From positions 1 to 57,682 of the forward strand of contig JACPUE010000032.1 in assembly GCA_016192425.1 (NCBI GenBank): 57,682 bases of DNA, written 5' to 3'. This DNA is from Burkholderiales bacterium (lineage in GTDB: Bacteria > Pseudomonadota > Gammaproteobacteria > Burkholderiales > Burkholderiaceae_C). Below are positions 36,435-44,459 of the stretch, in pieces (the stretch's first letter is position 1; every line of letters begins with the position of its first letter). Below the pieces are notes generated by a model, which did not search any database, was not told the DNA's origin, and was given only the letters and a program-made list of their open reading frames with translations. The position numbers were made by a program, and so were the translations under genes.

Positions 36435-36839
36435 TTATTGCCCAATCTGCAGCGTCTTGAGCAGCAGCGACTTGGCCGTGTTCATGACTTCGACGTTGTT
36501 CTGGTACGAGCGCGAGGCCGAGATCATGTTGACCATCTCGTCCACGGCATTGACGTTGGAGTGCGTCACATAGCCCTCGGCGTCCGCCGATGGGTGGCTG
36601 GGGTCGTGTACGCGGCGCCCCGGTGTTTCGCTTTCCTTGATGGCGGATACGCGCACTCCGGCGGCGTTGTCCGGTCCCATGGCCTGGGTCTGGAACACCA
36701 CCTGGCGCGCCTTGTAGGCCTTGCCGTCGGGGCCGGCCACGGCATCGACGTTGGCCAGGTTGCTGGCCACCACGTTGAGGCGCTGGGACTGCGCACTGAC
36801 CGCGCTGCCCGAGACGTTGAAGATGGAGAACATCGACAT
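36435..36839 (-). CDS. flgC: Flagellar proximal rod protein FlgC
   Basis: 134 residues, normal. N-terminal FSIFNVSGSAVSAQSQRLNVVASNLANVDAVAGPDGKAYKAR and C-terminal YVTHSNVNAVDEMVNMISASRSYQNNVEVMNTAKSLLLKTL are diagnostic. It follows flgB by 24 bases. Confidence 0.97.
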   Translation of the reverse strand: MSMFSIFNVSGSAVSAQSQRLNVVASNLANVDAVAGPDGKAYKARQVVFQTQAMGPDNAAGVRVSAIKESETPGRRVHDPSHPSADAEGYVTHSNVNAVDEMVNMISASRSYQNNVEVMNTAKSLLLKTLQIGQ

Positions 36840-36863
36840 GGCGAAACTCGCTTTCTGCCAGCA

Positions 36864-37289
36864 TCACTGGCCGGTGATGGCGCTGAGCATGGTCTTGGCC
36901 TGGCCATTGAAGAAGCGCAGCGTGGCCTCGTAGCGCACGGAGTTGTCCACAAAATTGGCGCGTTCGCGATCCATGTCCACGGTGTTCTGGTCCAGTGATG
37001 GCTGCGTCTGCACCGTGTACCCCAGCTTGCCGTTCTGGCTGCTGGGCAGGGTGGTGGAAAGGGCAAAATGCCGCGTGTCGGTGGCTGCGGCGGTGCCGCC
37101 CGTGGCCGCCATGGCGGGGGACTCGGAACCCGTGGCAGCACGCAGCGCCTCGCTGAAATTCATGTCCCGGCCCACATAGCCCGGGGTATCGGCGTTGGCG
37201 ATGTTGCTGGCAATGACGCGCTGGCGCTCGGCACGCAGCACCAGGGCCTTGCCTTGGAAATCGAGCCGGTTCGTCATCTTGTCTAGCAT
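36864..37289 (-). CDS. flgB: Flagellar proximal rod protein FlgB
   Basis: 141 residues. N-terminal QGKALVLRAERQRVIASNIANADTPGYVGRDMNF and C-terminal DRERANFVDNSVRYEATLRFFNGQAKTMLSAITGQ match FlgB. ATG 37289 has GAGG upstream and gives the family length. First gene of the minus-strand flg operon; the promoter must lie in the 259-base divergent gap to flgA. Confidence 0.96.
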   Translation of the reverse strand: MLDKMTNRLDFQGKALVLRAERQRVIASNIANADTPGYVGRDMNFSEALRAATGSESPAMAATGGTAAATDTRHFALSTTLPSSQNGKLGYTVQTQPSLDQNTVDMDRERANFVDNSVRYEATLRFFNGQAKTMLSAITGQ

Positions 37290-37548
37290 GGGGACCTCGC
37301 ACCACGGATTGCACGGTGCCGGAGTGTCCAGGCGGACTTCCGGCATGGCCTGATTATGGAAATCCGCCACTTTTTCTAAAGCGAAAAGAGCATGGGTATG
37401 GGCGCGCAATTTGCCGCTTTGCCCAGCACTGGTGCGCATACAGTGCTCCGTAGTGTTCAAGTCACAGCGCAGCCGGTTCCAAGGCTCCGATGAATCCCAT
37501 GCTGGCGGTGCTGCGCACGCCGTGCAGGCCCACTGCAGGAGAACCGCC
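37290..37548. promoter_or_regulatory. Divergent flgB-flgA control region
   Basis: A 259-base gap from which flgB-L and flgA run apart. It is the most AT-rich stretch nearby around 37355-37395, with CTAAAGCGAAAAG at 37376-37388. A related motif occurs upstream of flgI and flhB. I could not see a clear sigma-70, sigma-54 or FliA promoter, nor a certain FlhDC box. Confidence 0.45.
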
Positions 37549-38286
37549 ATGCACCCATTCCATGTTTTTTTCCGGGCCTCCATGCGGGGGTATCCCCGGC
37601 CTTGGCTGGCCTTGCTGGCCTGGGGGTTGCTCGTGTCGCAGGCCCATGCCCAGGCGGACTGGGGCCAGGTCGCACAGCGCTGGGCCGATGACGCACTGCG
37701 CAGCAGCGCACTGACTGAAGCTTCCCCGTTGCGCCTGGAGGTCACGGTAGGGTCGCTGGATCCCCAACTGCGCCTGGCGCCTTGCGCACGGGCGGAACCC
37801 TATCTGCCTGCCGGGGGGCGGCTGTGGGGGCGCACGCGCCTGGGGTTGCGCTGTATCGAGGGGGCTACGCGCTGGAATGTGTTTCTTCCCGTCACTGTCA
37901 AGGCCTTCGGGCCAGCCTGGGTGCTGGCCGGCAATGTCGCCTCAGGGGCGGTGCTGACGGCGGCGGACGCGGTACAGGCCGAGGTTGATTGGGCCGCATT
38001 CCCGTCGCCGGTACTGGCTGACCCCTCGCTGTGGGTCGGACAGGTGGCCGCCCAGCCGCTGCAGGCAGGGCAGCCCCTGCGCCAGTCCATGGTCAAGGCG
38101 CCGCAGTTGTTTGCCTTTGGTGCCCAGGTGCGGGTGCAGGCCCAGGGGCCGGGATTTGCCATCACGTCGGCGGGGCAGGCCATGTCTGCCGGGGCTGTGG
38201 GTCAGACTGTGCGCGTGAAGCTTGATAATGGCAGAATAATTCAAGGCATTGTTCTGCATGATGGAACGATAAGCGCCCAACTCTAG
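37549..38286 (+). CDS. flgA: Flagellar basal body P-ring assembly chaperone FlgA
   Basis: Periplasmic chaperone for P-ring formation, 245 residues. A signal peptide (ALLAWGLLVSQAHAQ) precedes the FlgA domain; the SAF-like part includes VLAGNVASGAVLTAADAVQAEVDWA and QPLQAGQPLRQSM, and the C-terminus has GQTVRVKLDNGRIIQGIVLHDGTI. ATG 37549 follows AGGAG at an ideal distance. It begins the short plus-strand flgA-flgM-flgN group. Confidence 0.94.
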   Translation: MHPFHVFFRASMRGYPRPWLALLAWGLLVSQAHAQADWGQVAQRWADDALRSSALTEASPLRLEVTVGSLDPQLRLAPCARAEPYLPAGGRLWGRTRLGLRCIEGATRWNVFLPVTVKAFGPAWVLAGNVASGAVLTAADAVQAEVDWAAFPSPVLADPSLWVGQVAAQPLQAGQPLRQSMVKAPQLFAFGAQVRVQAQGPGFAITSAGQAMSAGAVGQTVRVKLDNGRIIQGIVLHDGTISAQL

Positions 38287-38307
38287 GTGTTTTTTGGGAA
38301 ATACCGC

Positions 38308-38334
38308 TAAAGTCTGCGTCCAACGGGTCGAAAA
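38308..38334 (+). promoter_or_regulatory. FliA (sigma-28) promoter candidate for flgMN
   Basis: TAAAGTCT (38308-38315), an 11-base spacer, then GTCGAAAA (38327-38334). Compared with the enterobacterial consensus TAAAGTTT-N11-GCCGATAA the -35 box differs at one position and the -10 box at two, with exact spacing. It lies 45 bases before flgM, a class III gene in other bacteria. Confidence 0.65.
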
Positions 38335-38378
38335 CATTGCTACCGGGCCCTGTGTTGCCAGTGCCCTAGGAGCAAGCG

Positions 38379-38714
38379 ATGAAAATTGGACAAACACCGG
38401 AACTGCCAGGCGGTCTCTCGCCTGGTGCTGCGGCCAAGAACCAGGGCAAACCTGCGCCTGCCCCCGCAAGCACAGGCGCTGCTGCGGCAGGCAATGCGGC
38501 GGCAGCCGTGGCATCGGCCGGGGTGCCCGTCATTCTTTCCAAGGCTGCACAGGGCGTGGACACCACTGCTCGCACCCAAGGCGATTTCGACGCAGGCAAA
38601 GTCAAGGCCGTGCGCACGGCCATTGAGAACGGTACCTTCAAGGTCGATGCCGAGGTGGTGGCCGACAAAATGCTGGCCAACAGCCAGGAATTCCTCTCCC
38701 GCACCCGGGTGTGA
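38379..38714 (+). CDS. flgM: Anti-sigma-28 factor FlgM
   Basis: 111 residues. MKIGQTPE at the start and the C-terminal FliA-binding part DFDAGKVKAVRTAIENGTFKVDAEVVADKMLANSQEFL identify FlgM. The N-terminal half is Ala/Pro/Gly-rich and probably disordered, as suits export through the hook. It blocks FliA until the hook is complete. Its gene has a FliA promoter candidate, giving feedback. Confidence 0.93.
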   Translation: MKIGQTPELPGGLSPGAAAKNQGKPAPAPASTGAAAAGNAAAAVASAGVPVILSKAAQGVDTTARTQGDFDAGKVKAVRTAIENGTFKVDAEVVADKMLANSQEFLSRTRV

Positions 38715-38825
38715 GCACCCATCAGCCCGCTGGCCGGGCTGCAGCGGCGCGAGGCTTTCATTCGGCGTAGCCAGGGACGCAACCTTCCTCAGCACGGATG
38801 CCCTGCTCGCAATACACTCCAGCCC

Positions 38826-39176
38826 ATGACACCCGAAGCCGCGCTCCAAGCCGTTGAACAGCAGCTCGAAGAAATCTCGGCCGCCCTTGTGGCGGCCGAT
38901 CCTTTGGTGCTGGAGCAATGCAGCGCCCAGTTGCGCACAGGCCTGGACGCTTTGGTTCAAGCGGCGCGCAGCCTGCAGGGCCGTCCCTGGCCCGAAGCCT
39001 TGCGTCCCCGCCTGCAGGCGGTGAGCAACCGGCTTGCCATGCAACGTGAACAGCTTGCCCGCCTGGGCGCGCTGGTGGACCGGCAGGTTGCATCCATCCT
39101 GCCCCCCGCCGAACCAACCCCCACCTACGGCCAGCCGGGTTCCCAGGCCGCACGCATCTACCGCTCGACTACTTGA
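38826..39176 (+). CDS. flgN: FlgN-family flagellar export chaperone
   Basis: 116 residues, largely helical with a heptad-like pattern (AVEQQLEEISAALVAADPLVLEQCSAQL). Position after flgM, size and helical composition fit FlgN, the chaperone for FlgK and FlgL. Sequence similarity to enterobacterial FlgN is weak, so the name rests partly on context. The stop is followed at once by family B copy B5. Confidence 0.82.
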   Translation: MTPEAALQAVEQQLEEISAALVAADPLVLEQCSAQLRTGLDALVQAARSLQGRPWPEALRPRLQAVSNRLAMQREQLARLGALVDRQVASILPPAEPTPTYGQPGSQAARIYRSTT

Positions 39177-39312
39177 AGGGGAACACCCCCCTGAGGCGCC
39201 TTCCCCCCCTTTCTCGAATCGCTGCGCGATTCGGGAGGGAGGACGCTCCCGGCGCGGCGGGGCGGCCCTTGCGCGGGAGCCCTGGCCTGGGGCGCGCCGG
39301 TTCCACGGCTCG
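39174..39312 (+). repeat. Family B 3'-end repeat, copy B5 (after flgN)
   Basis: Starts at the flgN stop: TGAAGGGGAACACCCCCC, then TGAGGCGCC. The first small hairpin is missing. Hairpin 1 is GAATCGC-TGC-GCGATTC (39216-39232); hairpin 2 has arms GCTCCCGGCGC (39245-39255) and GCGCGGGAGC (39271-39280); the tail is CCTGGCCTGGGGCGCGCCGG. It fills most of the gap between convergent flgN and fliA. Confidence 0.78.
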
Positions 39313-39382
39313 CGGACAATACGACCTGTTCTGGAGCAACTGGCATGTTGCTCAGGCAGATGATGGCAAGGGCCGCTTCGCC

Positions 39383-40102
39383 TCAATGCGCACGCATTTT
39401 GGCGCGCAGGCGCGCAATGGCCTGGCTGTGCAGCTGGCATACGCGCGACTCGGTCACACCCAGCACTGCGGCGATTTCCTTGAGGTTCATGTCGTGCTCG
39501 TAGTACATGCCCATGATGTACTGCTCGCGCTCGGGCAGTGACTGGATGGCGCCCACCAGGCTGCTGCGCAGCCGCTGGTTGCGCAGCAGTGCCATGGGGT
39601 CGGCCTCGGTGTCGGGGGTTTCGTGCCGGTCCAGGAAGCCCTCGTCGTCGTCGCCATGGGTCATGTCTTCCAGATAGACGAGCTGCGTGCCGCGCACCTT
39701 GCCCAGCAGGCTTTGGTAGTCGCCCAGGCTCATGTCCAGTTCAGCGGCTATTTCCGATTCCAGGGGGCTGCGCCCGAGCTTTTGCTCCAGGCGCTGGACG
39801 GCTTTTTCGATGTCCTTCTGGCTCTTGCGCGAGCTGCGCGACATCCAGTCGTTGTCGCGCAGCTCGTCAAGCATGGCGCCGCGGATGCGCTGCGTGGCAA
39901 AGGTTTCAAACTGCACGCCCTGTGCCGATTCGAAGCGTGTCAGGGCATCGTTCAGGCCGATCATGCCGACCTGGATCAGGTCGTCCAGCTCTACGTTCGC
40001 AGGCAGCTTGGCAATCATGTGGTGCGCAAGCCTGCGAACCAGCGGAACATACTGCTGGAGCATGGCATTGCGATCAAGCTGGCCTTTGGCGGTGTATGTC
40101 AC
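39383..40102 (-). CDS. fliA: Flagellar sigma factor FliA (sigma-28)
   Basis: 239 residues, the family norm. Region 2 includes YVPLVRRLAHHMIAKLPANVELDDLIQVGMIGLNDAL and FETFATQRIRGAMLDELRDNDWMSRS; region 4 has LPEREQYIMGMYYEHDMNLKEIAAVLGVTESRVCQLHSQA. Transcribes late flagellar genes. The GTG at 40102 is chosen because it lies one base after the FlhG-like stop and homologues begin M-Y-T-A-K-G or similar. A longer in-frame reading would overlap flhG. Confidence 0.95.
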   Translation of the reverse strand: MTYTAKGQLDRNAMLQQYVPLVRRLAHHMIAKLPANVELDDLIQVGMIGLNDALTRFESAQGVQFETFATQRIRGAMLDELRDNDWMSRSSRKSQKDIEKAVQRLEQKLGRSPLESEIAAELDMSLGDYQSLLGKVRGTQLVYLEDMTHGDDDEGFLDRHETPDTEADPMALLRNQRLRSSLVGAIQSLPEREQYIMGMYYEHDMNLKEIAAVLGVTESRVCQLHSQAIARLRAKMRAH

Positions 40103-40103
40103 T

Positions 40104-40910
40104 TCAATGGCTCTGGGCGATGTACGTGGGGATGCCTGCCGTTTGAATGGATGGTAGCGCAGACAGGCCGCCTGGTGCGCTGATGGTGCAGGCATTTTCA
40201 AGCCATTGCAATGCCAGGCGCTGCAGTTCCTGGGGCCGGTCGGCGCGGATGAGCGTGGTGCGCGGCTGTTGTCCCAGGTGCCGCATGGCGCAGCGGCGCA
40301 GCGATTCCAGCGAATCCTGCGCCAGGCGCAACTGCTGGGCCGGGTAAGACCGGGCCATGCAGGCCACCAGGCCGTTGAGCCCCGCGTGCAATGCCAGCAG
40401 CTTGAGCTGGCGGTAGGTGGAAATCACTCCGTTCTGGCCGGGCGGCATCAGGATCAGCGGTGTGGCCAGGCTGGCATCCAGCAGGGGCGACGCCAGCACT
40501 TCGATGGGGGCGTGCAGCACCACCAGCGCGTAGCTGCGCAGCAGGGGGTGCAGCATGGGCAGGATGGGTTGGCCGGGCTCGGCCTGGCGCAGCAGGGTTT
40601 GCAGGCCCAGCTTGGCCGGAAGCACAGCCAGGGTGTTGGCAGCGCTGGCGGCGGGGCGCATGTCCTGGGCGCGGGCGCTGTGCGCCAGCAGGTTCTGCAG
40701 GCCGGGATTGCGCGGGGTTTCGGGGGCGGTGGCATCCAGTACCACCACCGGGTAGCCCAGGTGCTGCAGGTGCAGGCAGAGCTGCCAAAGGGTTTCCAGG
40801 CCGCCGCTGGCGTCCTGTGTGCAGGCCATGGCCAGCAGCCGCAGATCGTCTCGCGGTGTGTGGCTGGACAGGCCCGTGCCCTGGTGGAGTCCGAACTCAA
40901 GCATCGACAA
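40104..40910 (-). CDS. FlhG/FleN-like protein with degenerate P-loop
   Basis: 268 residues in the place of flhG, overlapping flhF by 14 bases. The start resembles the FlhG activator segment (HQGTGL for D-Q-A-x-x-L), and LRLLAMACTQDASGGLETLW followed by GYPVVVLDATAPET has the MinD pattern. However, the Walker A K-G-G-x-G-K-T/S is replaced by DASGGLETL, with neither the signature nor the P-loop lysine, so ATP binding is unlikely. FlhG normally works with FlhF to set polar flagellum number and place. Here it may act as a structural partner of FlhF (inference). Confidence 0.75.
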   Translation of the reverse strand: MSMLEFGLHQGTGLSSHTPRDDLRLLAMACTQDASGGLETLWQLCLHLQHLGYPVVVLDATAPETPRNPGLQNLLAHSARAQDMRPAASAANTLAVLPAKLGLQTLLRQAEPGQPILPMLHPLLRSYALVVLHAPIEVLASPLLDASLATPLILMPPGQNGVISTYRQLKLLALHAGLNGLVACMARSYPAQQLRLAQDSLESLRRCAMRHLGQQPRTTLIRADRPQELQRLALQWLENACTISAPGGLSALPSIQTAGIPTYIAQSH

Positions 40911-42381
40911 GTCCCTTCTCCAGCGCGGGTTCGCTGGACGGGGTGAAGAAGAAGCTCAGGTCGGCTGCCTTGGGGTCGAAGGCCGAGCGCGCCGGCGCGC
41001 GCATCGAGCTGGCAATGAGCTGGTGCGCATTGGCGGATTCCCAGTCCTCTGGGACGCGCTGGCCGTTGGTCACACCGCGCAGCAGCATCTGGTGGCGGAT
41101 CAGGGCGTCGATGGCGGGGCCGAGCTTCACGGCCTCGTCGATCTTGGACAGGATGGCCTGCTGCGATCCGCCGGTCTTGAAGGCGGCGAGCGTGTCGTCC
41201 AGCGTGTCGCCATGGCTGCTGGCATTGAGCACCAGCAGGCGTTGCACCTGGGGCAGTTTGAGCACGTCCAGCATGTCGCGCTTGCGCGGGTCGCGCGGGG
41301 CGATGCCGGTGGTGTCGATCAGCACCATCTTCTTGCCGCTGAGCAGGCCCAGCAGGTCCTGCAGCGCGGCGCGGTCGTGCGCCAGGTGGGCCACGATGCC
41401 CAGCATGCGGCCGTAGCTGCGCAACTGGTCGTGGGCGCCGATGCGGTAGGTGTCCAGGGTGATCAGTCCCACGCTGCCGGGGCCGTGGATGCGGGCGCAC
41501 AGCGCAGCGAGCTTGGCGGTGGTGGTGGTTTTTCCTACCCCGGTGGAGCCCACGAGCGCAAAAATGCCGCCTTCCTCATAGATGGCGGGCTGGCCCGCAT
41601 CGGTGTGCAGGTTGTGTTCCAGCACCTCCATCAGCCAGTGCACCGACTCGGGGGCATCCATGCCTTCGGGCATGCGTTCCAGAATGGCGCGTGCCAGTGC
41701 GGGCGAATACCCGGCACGGATCAGCTTGAGCATCAGGTTGGACTGGATGGGATCCTGGCGTGCCTGGCCGAGCCAGGAGAGGGTATTGAAGCGGTCCTCG
41801 ATCAGCTCTTTCATGGAGTGCAGTTCCTGCATCAGGCCCTGGGTGTCCACGGCGGGGGCGGCCAGGGAGACGGGGGGCGTCTCGCGGCGCGGTGCGCGCA
41901 CGGGGAGTTCGTGGTTCACCTGGCGCAGCGGGTTGTGCTTCTTGAACGCTGCTGCGCTGGGTTGCGCAGCCTCGGGGGCACGGTCTGCCTCGGGGGCAGA
42001 CAGGGTATTCACCTGCTGCAAGGCTTCGCTGCGTCGGCGCAGCATGCGTTCGCGCACATAGTCCTGGAAGGACAGCGTGCTCATGGCCAGTTGTTCCGTG
42101 TCTTCCTTGATGGGGCTGCGCGGCCCCGACAGTGCGGCGCGCTCCTGCAGCGACTTGCGCCCTGCAGTGGGGGCGGGGCTGGGGGCCGCTTGCGGGCTGC
42201 GTTCGGCCACGGTTTCGGCAGCGCCGTCGAGGGTGCTCAGCGACTCTTCCGTGGTGGCCACCACCTCCACACCGTTGGGGGTGGGGCGGTTGGAGAGGAT
42301 CAGGGTGCCGTCACCAAAGGCCATGCGTGCCTTGGCAAGCGCCTCGCGGGACGTGGCCGCGTGAAAGCGTTTGATGTTCAT
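40897..42381 (-). CDS. flhF: Flagellar SRP-like GTPase FlhF
   Basis: 494 residues. N-terminal region begins MNIKRFHAATSREALAKARMAFGDGTLILSNR; the NG domain has G1 FALVGSTGVGKTTTTAKLA near 280, LITLDTYRIGAHDQLRSYG, DTTGIAPRD (G3) and a TKID-like SKIDEAVKLG (G4). It localises flagella at the pole. Overlaps flhA by four bases (ATGA) and the FlhG-like gene by 14. Confidence 0.96.
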   Translation of the reverse strand: MNIKRFHAATSREALAKARMAFGDGTLILSNRPTPNGVEVVATTEESLSTLDGAAETVAERSPQAAPSPAPTAGRKSLQERAALSGPRSPIKEDTEQLAMSTLSFQDYVRERMLRRRSEALQQVNTLSAPEADRAPEAAQPSAAAFKKHNPLRQVNHELPVRAPRRETPPVSLAAPAVDTQGLMQELHSMKELIEDRFNTLSWLGQARQDPIQSNLMLKLIRAGYSPALARAILERMPEGMDAPESVHWLMEVLEHNLHTDAGQPAIYEEGGIFALVGSTGVGKTTTTAKLAALCARIHGPGSVGLITLDTYRIGAHDQLRSYGRMLGIVAHLAHDRAALQDLLGLLSGKKMVLIDTTGIAPRDPRKRDMLDVLKLPQVQRLLVLNASSHGDTLDDTLAAFKTGGSQQAILSKIDEAVKLGPAIDALIRHQMLLRGVTNGQRVPEDWESANAHQLIASSMRAPARSAFDPKAADLSFFFTPSSEPALEKGLVDA

Positions 42382-44459
42382 GCCGATGCTCCTTTGAGGA
42401 TGGGGCCGATGCGGATGGTGTGGGTCTCAGGGATCTCGCTGTGCGCCAGCACCTGCAACCGGGGGGCCATGCGCCGCACCAGGCGCGAAATGGCGCTGCG
42501 GATCGCATCGGGAACCAGCAGGCAGGCAGGCATGCCCATTTCCTCCTGCTTGAGTGCGACTTCTGCGGCCTTCTGCGTCAGCAGGTCGGCCACGCCGGGA
42601 TCCAGGGCTGGGCCGCTGGCATTGCCCAGTGCCTGCATCAGCAGGCGTTCCAGGCCCGGCTCGATGGCGATGACGTTGAGTTCCCGCGTTGGGCCGTAGA
42701 TCTGCTGCACGATGGCGGGCGAGAGCGCGATGCGCACGCGCCGGGCCAGCTCGCCCGGGTCGGTGACGGCGCCTGCGTGCTCGGCCAGGGTTTCGATGAT
42801 GGTCCGGATGTCGCGGATGTGCACCGACTCCTCCAGCAGCAGCTGCAGCACTTTCTGGAACGTTGCAATCGAGACCATTTTCGGAACCACTTCTTCGATG
42901 AGCTTGGGGGCCAGCTTGGCCACGTGCTCCACCAGTTGCTGGGTTTCGGTACGGGAAAGCAGCTTGGCGGCCTGCACTTGCATCAAGTGTGACAAATGGG
43001 TGGCAAGCACGGTTTCCGAATCAACGACCGTAAAACCGGCCATTTGCGCCGCTTCCTTCTGGCGCTCGTCGATCCAGTGGGCGGGCAGGCCAAATGCCGG
43101 GTCGGTGGTGGGGGTGCCGATCAGCGGCGTGGTGATGCCGCCCGGATTGATGGCCAGGAACATGCCGGGGAAAGCCTCGCCTTCGCCCACCACCACGCCG
43201 CGCAGCGTGATGCGGTAGCCGCTGGGCTTGAGCTCCAGGTTGTCGCGCACATGGACCGGGGGCGGCAAAAAGCCCACTTCCTGCGCAAACTTGCGCCGAA
43301 CGCCCTTGATGCGGGTGAGCAAATCGCCCTGGCGGGTCTTGTCCACCAGAGCAATCAGGCGGTAGCCCAGCTCCAGGCCCAGCAGATCCACGGGTTGCAG
43401 ATCGTCCCAGGTGGCCTCGCCGTCGCCCTGCACCGGGGCGGGAGCCTCCACGGGCGGCGGAACCTTGGCGCGCTGCATCAGCACCCAGGCAAAGTAGCCC
43501 AGCAGCGAGCCTATGGCCAGGAACACCACATGGGGCATGCCGGGAATCAGCCCCAGGAAGATCAGGATGCCCGCCGTAACACCCAGCACGCGCGGGGAGG
43601 TCAGCAGCTGGTGCACGATCTGCTGGCCCATGTCGGACTCTTTGCCGACGCGCGAAATCACCATGGCCGCCGCCACCGAGATCAGCAGGCCCGGAATCTG
43701 TGCGACCAGCGCATCGCCCACGGCCATGAGGATGTAGGTGTCTGCCGCCTTGCCTACCGACAGGCCGTGCTGCAGCACGCCAATGGCAAAGCCGCCCACG
43801 ATGTTGATCAACAGGATCAGAATGCCGGCAACCGCGTCGCCGCGCACAAACTTGGAGGCGCCGTCCATGGAGCCGAAGAAGTTGGCTTCTTCCTGCACCT
43901 CGGCACGGCGGCGCTTGGCTTCCTTCTCGTCGATCAGCCCGGCGTTGAGGTCTGCATCCACCGCCATCTGCTTGCCGGGCATGGCATCCAGGGTGAAGCG
44001 TGCCGACACTTCGGCAATGCGCTCGGCACCCTTGGTGATCACGATGAAGTTGATGACCACCAGGATCGAGAACACGATCAGGCCCACGGCAAAGTTGCCG
44101 CCGATCAGGAAGTGCCCAAAGGCCTCGATCACCGCGCCCGCTGCGCCGGGGCCGGTGTGGCCTTCCAGCAGCACCACGCGGGTGGAGGCTACGTTGAGCG
44201 ACAGGCGCATCAGCGTGGTCAGCAGCAGCACCGAGGGAAATGCCGCAAAGTCCAGCGGCTTGAGCATGTAGGCCGCCACCATCATGACCATCAGGGCCAC
44301 GGCGATGTTGATGGTGAAAAAGGTGTCCAGCAACCAGGCGGGAATGGGCAGCACCATCAGTGCCAGGATGGCAACCACGAGCAGCGGGGCCGACAGGCCC
44401 TGCGCGGCGGCGCTGTGGGCCCCGGCCCATTGCTGTGCGGATTGGAGCGTGAGTTTCAT
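42378..44459 (-). CDS. flhA: Flagellar type III export gate protein FlhA
   Basis: 693 residues. An N-terminal half with eight predicted membrane helices and the FHIPEP-type segment (PSVLLLTTLMRLSLNVASTRVVLLEGH, then DAMPGKQMAVDADLNAGLIDEKEAKRRR) and a large cytosolic C-terminal domain (YGPTRELNVIAIEPGLE, RMAPRLQVLAHSEIP). Core of the export gate. Overlaps flhB and flhF by four bases each. Confidence 0.98.
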   Translation of the reverse strand: MKLTLQSAQQWAGAHSAAAQGLSAPLLVVAILALMVLPIPAWLLDTFFTINIAVALMVMMVAAYMLKPLDFAAFPSVLLLTTLMRLSLNVASTRVVLLEGHTGPGAAGAVIEAFGHFLIGGNFAVGLIVFSILVVINFIVITKGAERIAEVSARFTLDAMPGKQMAVDADLNAGLIDEKEAKRRRAEVQEEANFFGSMDGASKFVRGDAVAGILILLINIVGGFAIGVLQHGLSVGKAADTYILMAVGDALVAQIPGLLISVAAAMVISRVGKESDMGQQIVHQLLTSPRVLGVTAGILIFLGLIPGMPHVVFLAIGSLLGYFAWVLMQRAKVPPPVEAPAPVQGDGEATWDDLQPVDLLGLELGYRLIALVDKTRQGDLLTRIKGVRRKFAQEVGFLPPPVHVRDNLELKPSGYRITLRGVVVGEGEAFPGMFLAINPGGITTPLIGTPTTDPAFGLPAHWIDERQKEAAQMAGFTVVDSETVLATHLSHLMQVQAAKLLSRTETQQLVEHVAKLAPKLIEEVVPKMVSIATFQKVLQLLLEESVHIRDIRTIIETLAEHAGAVTDPGELARRVRIALSPAIVQQIYGPTRELNVIAIEPGLERLLMQALGNASGPALDPGVADLLTQKAAEVALKQEEMGMPACLLVPDAIRSAISRLVRRMAPRLQVLAHSEIPETHTIRIGPILKGASA

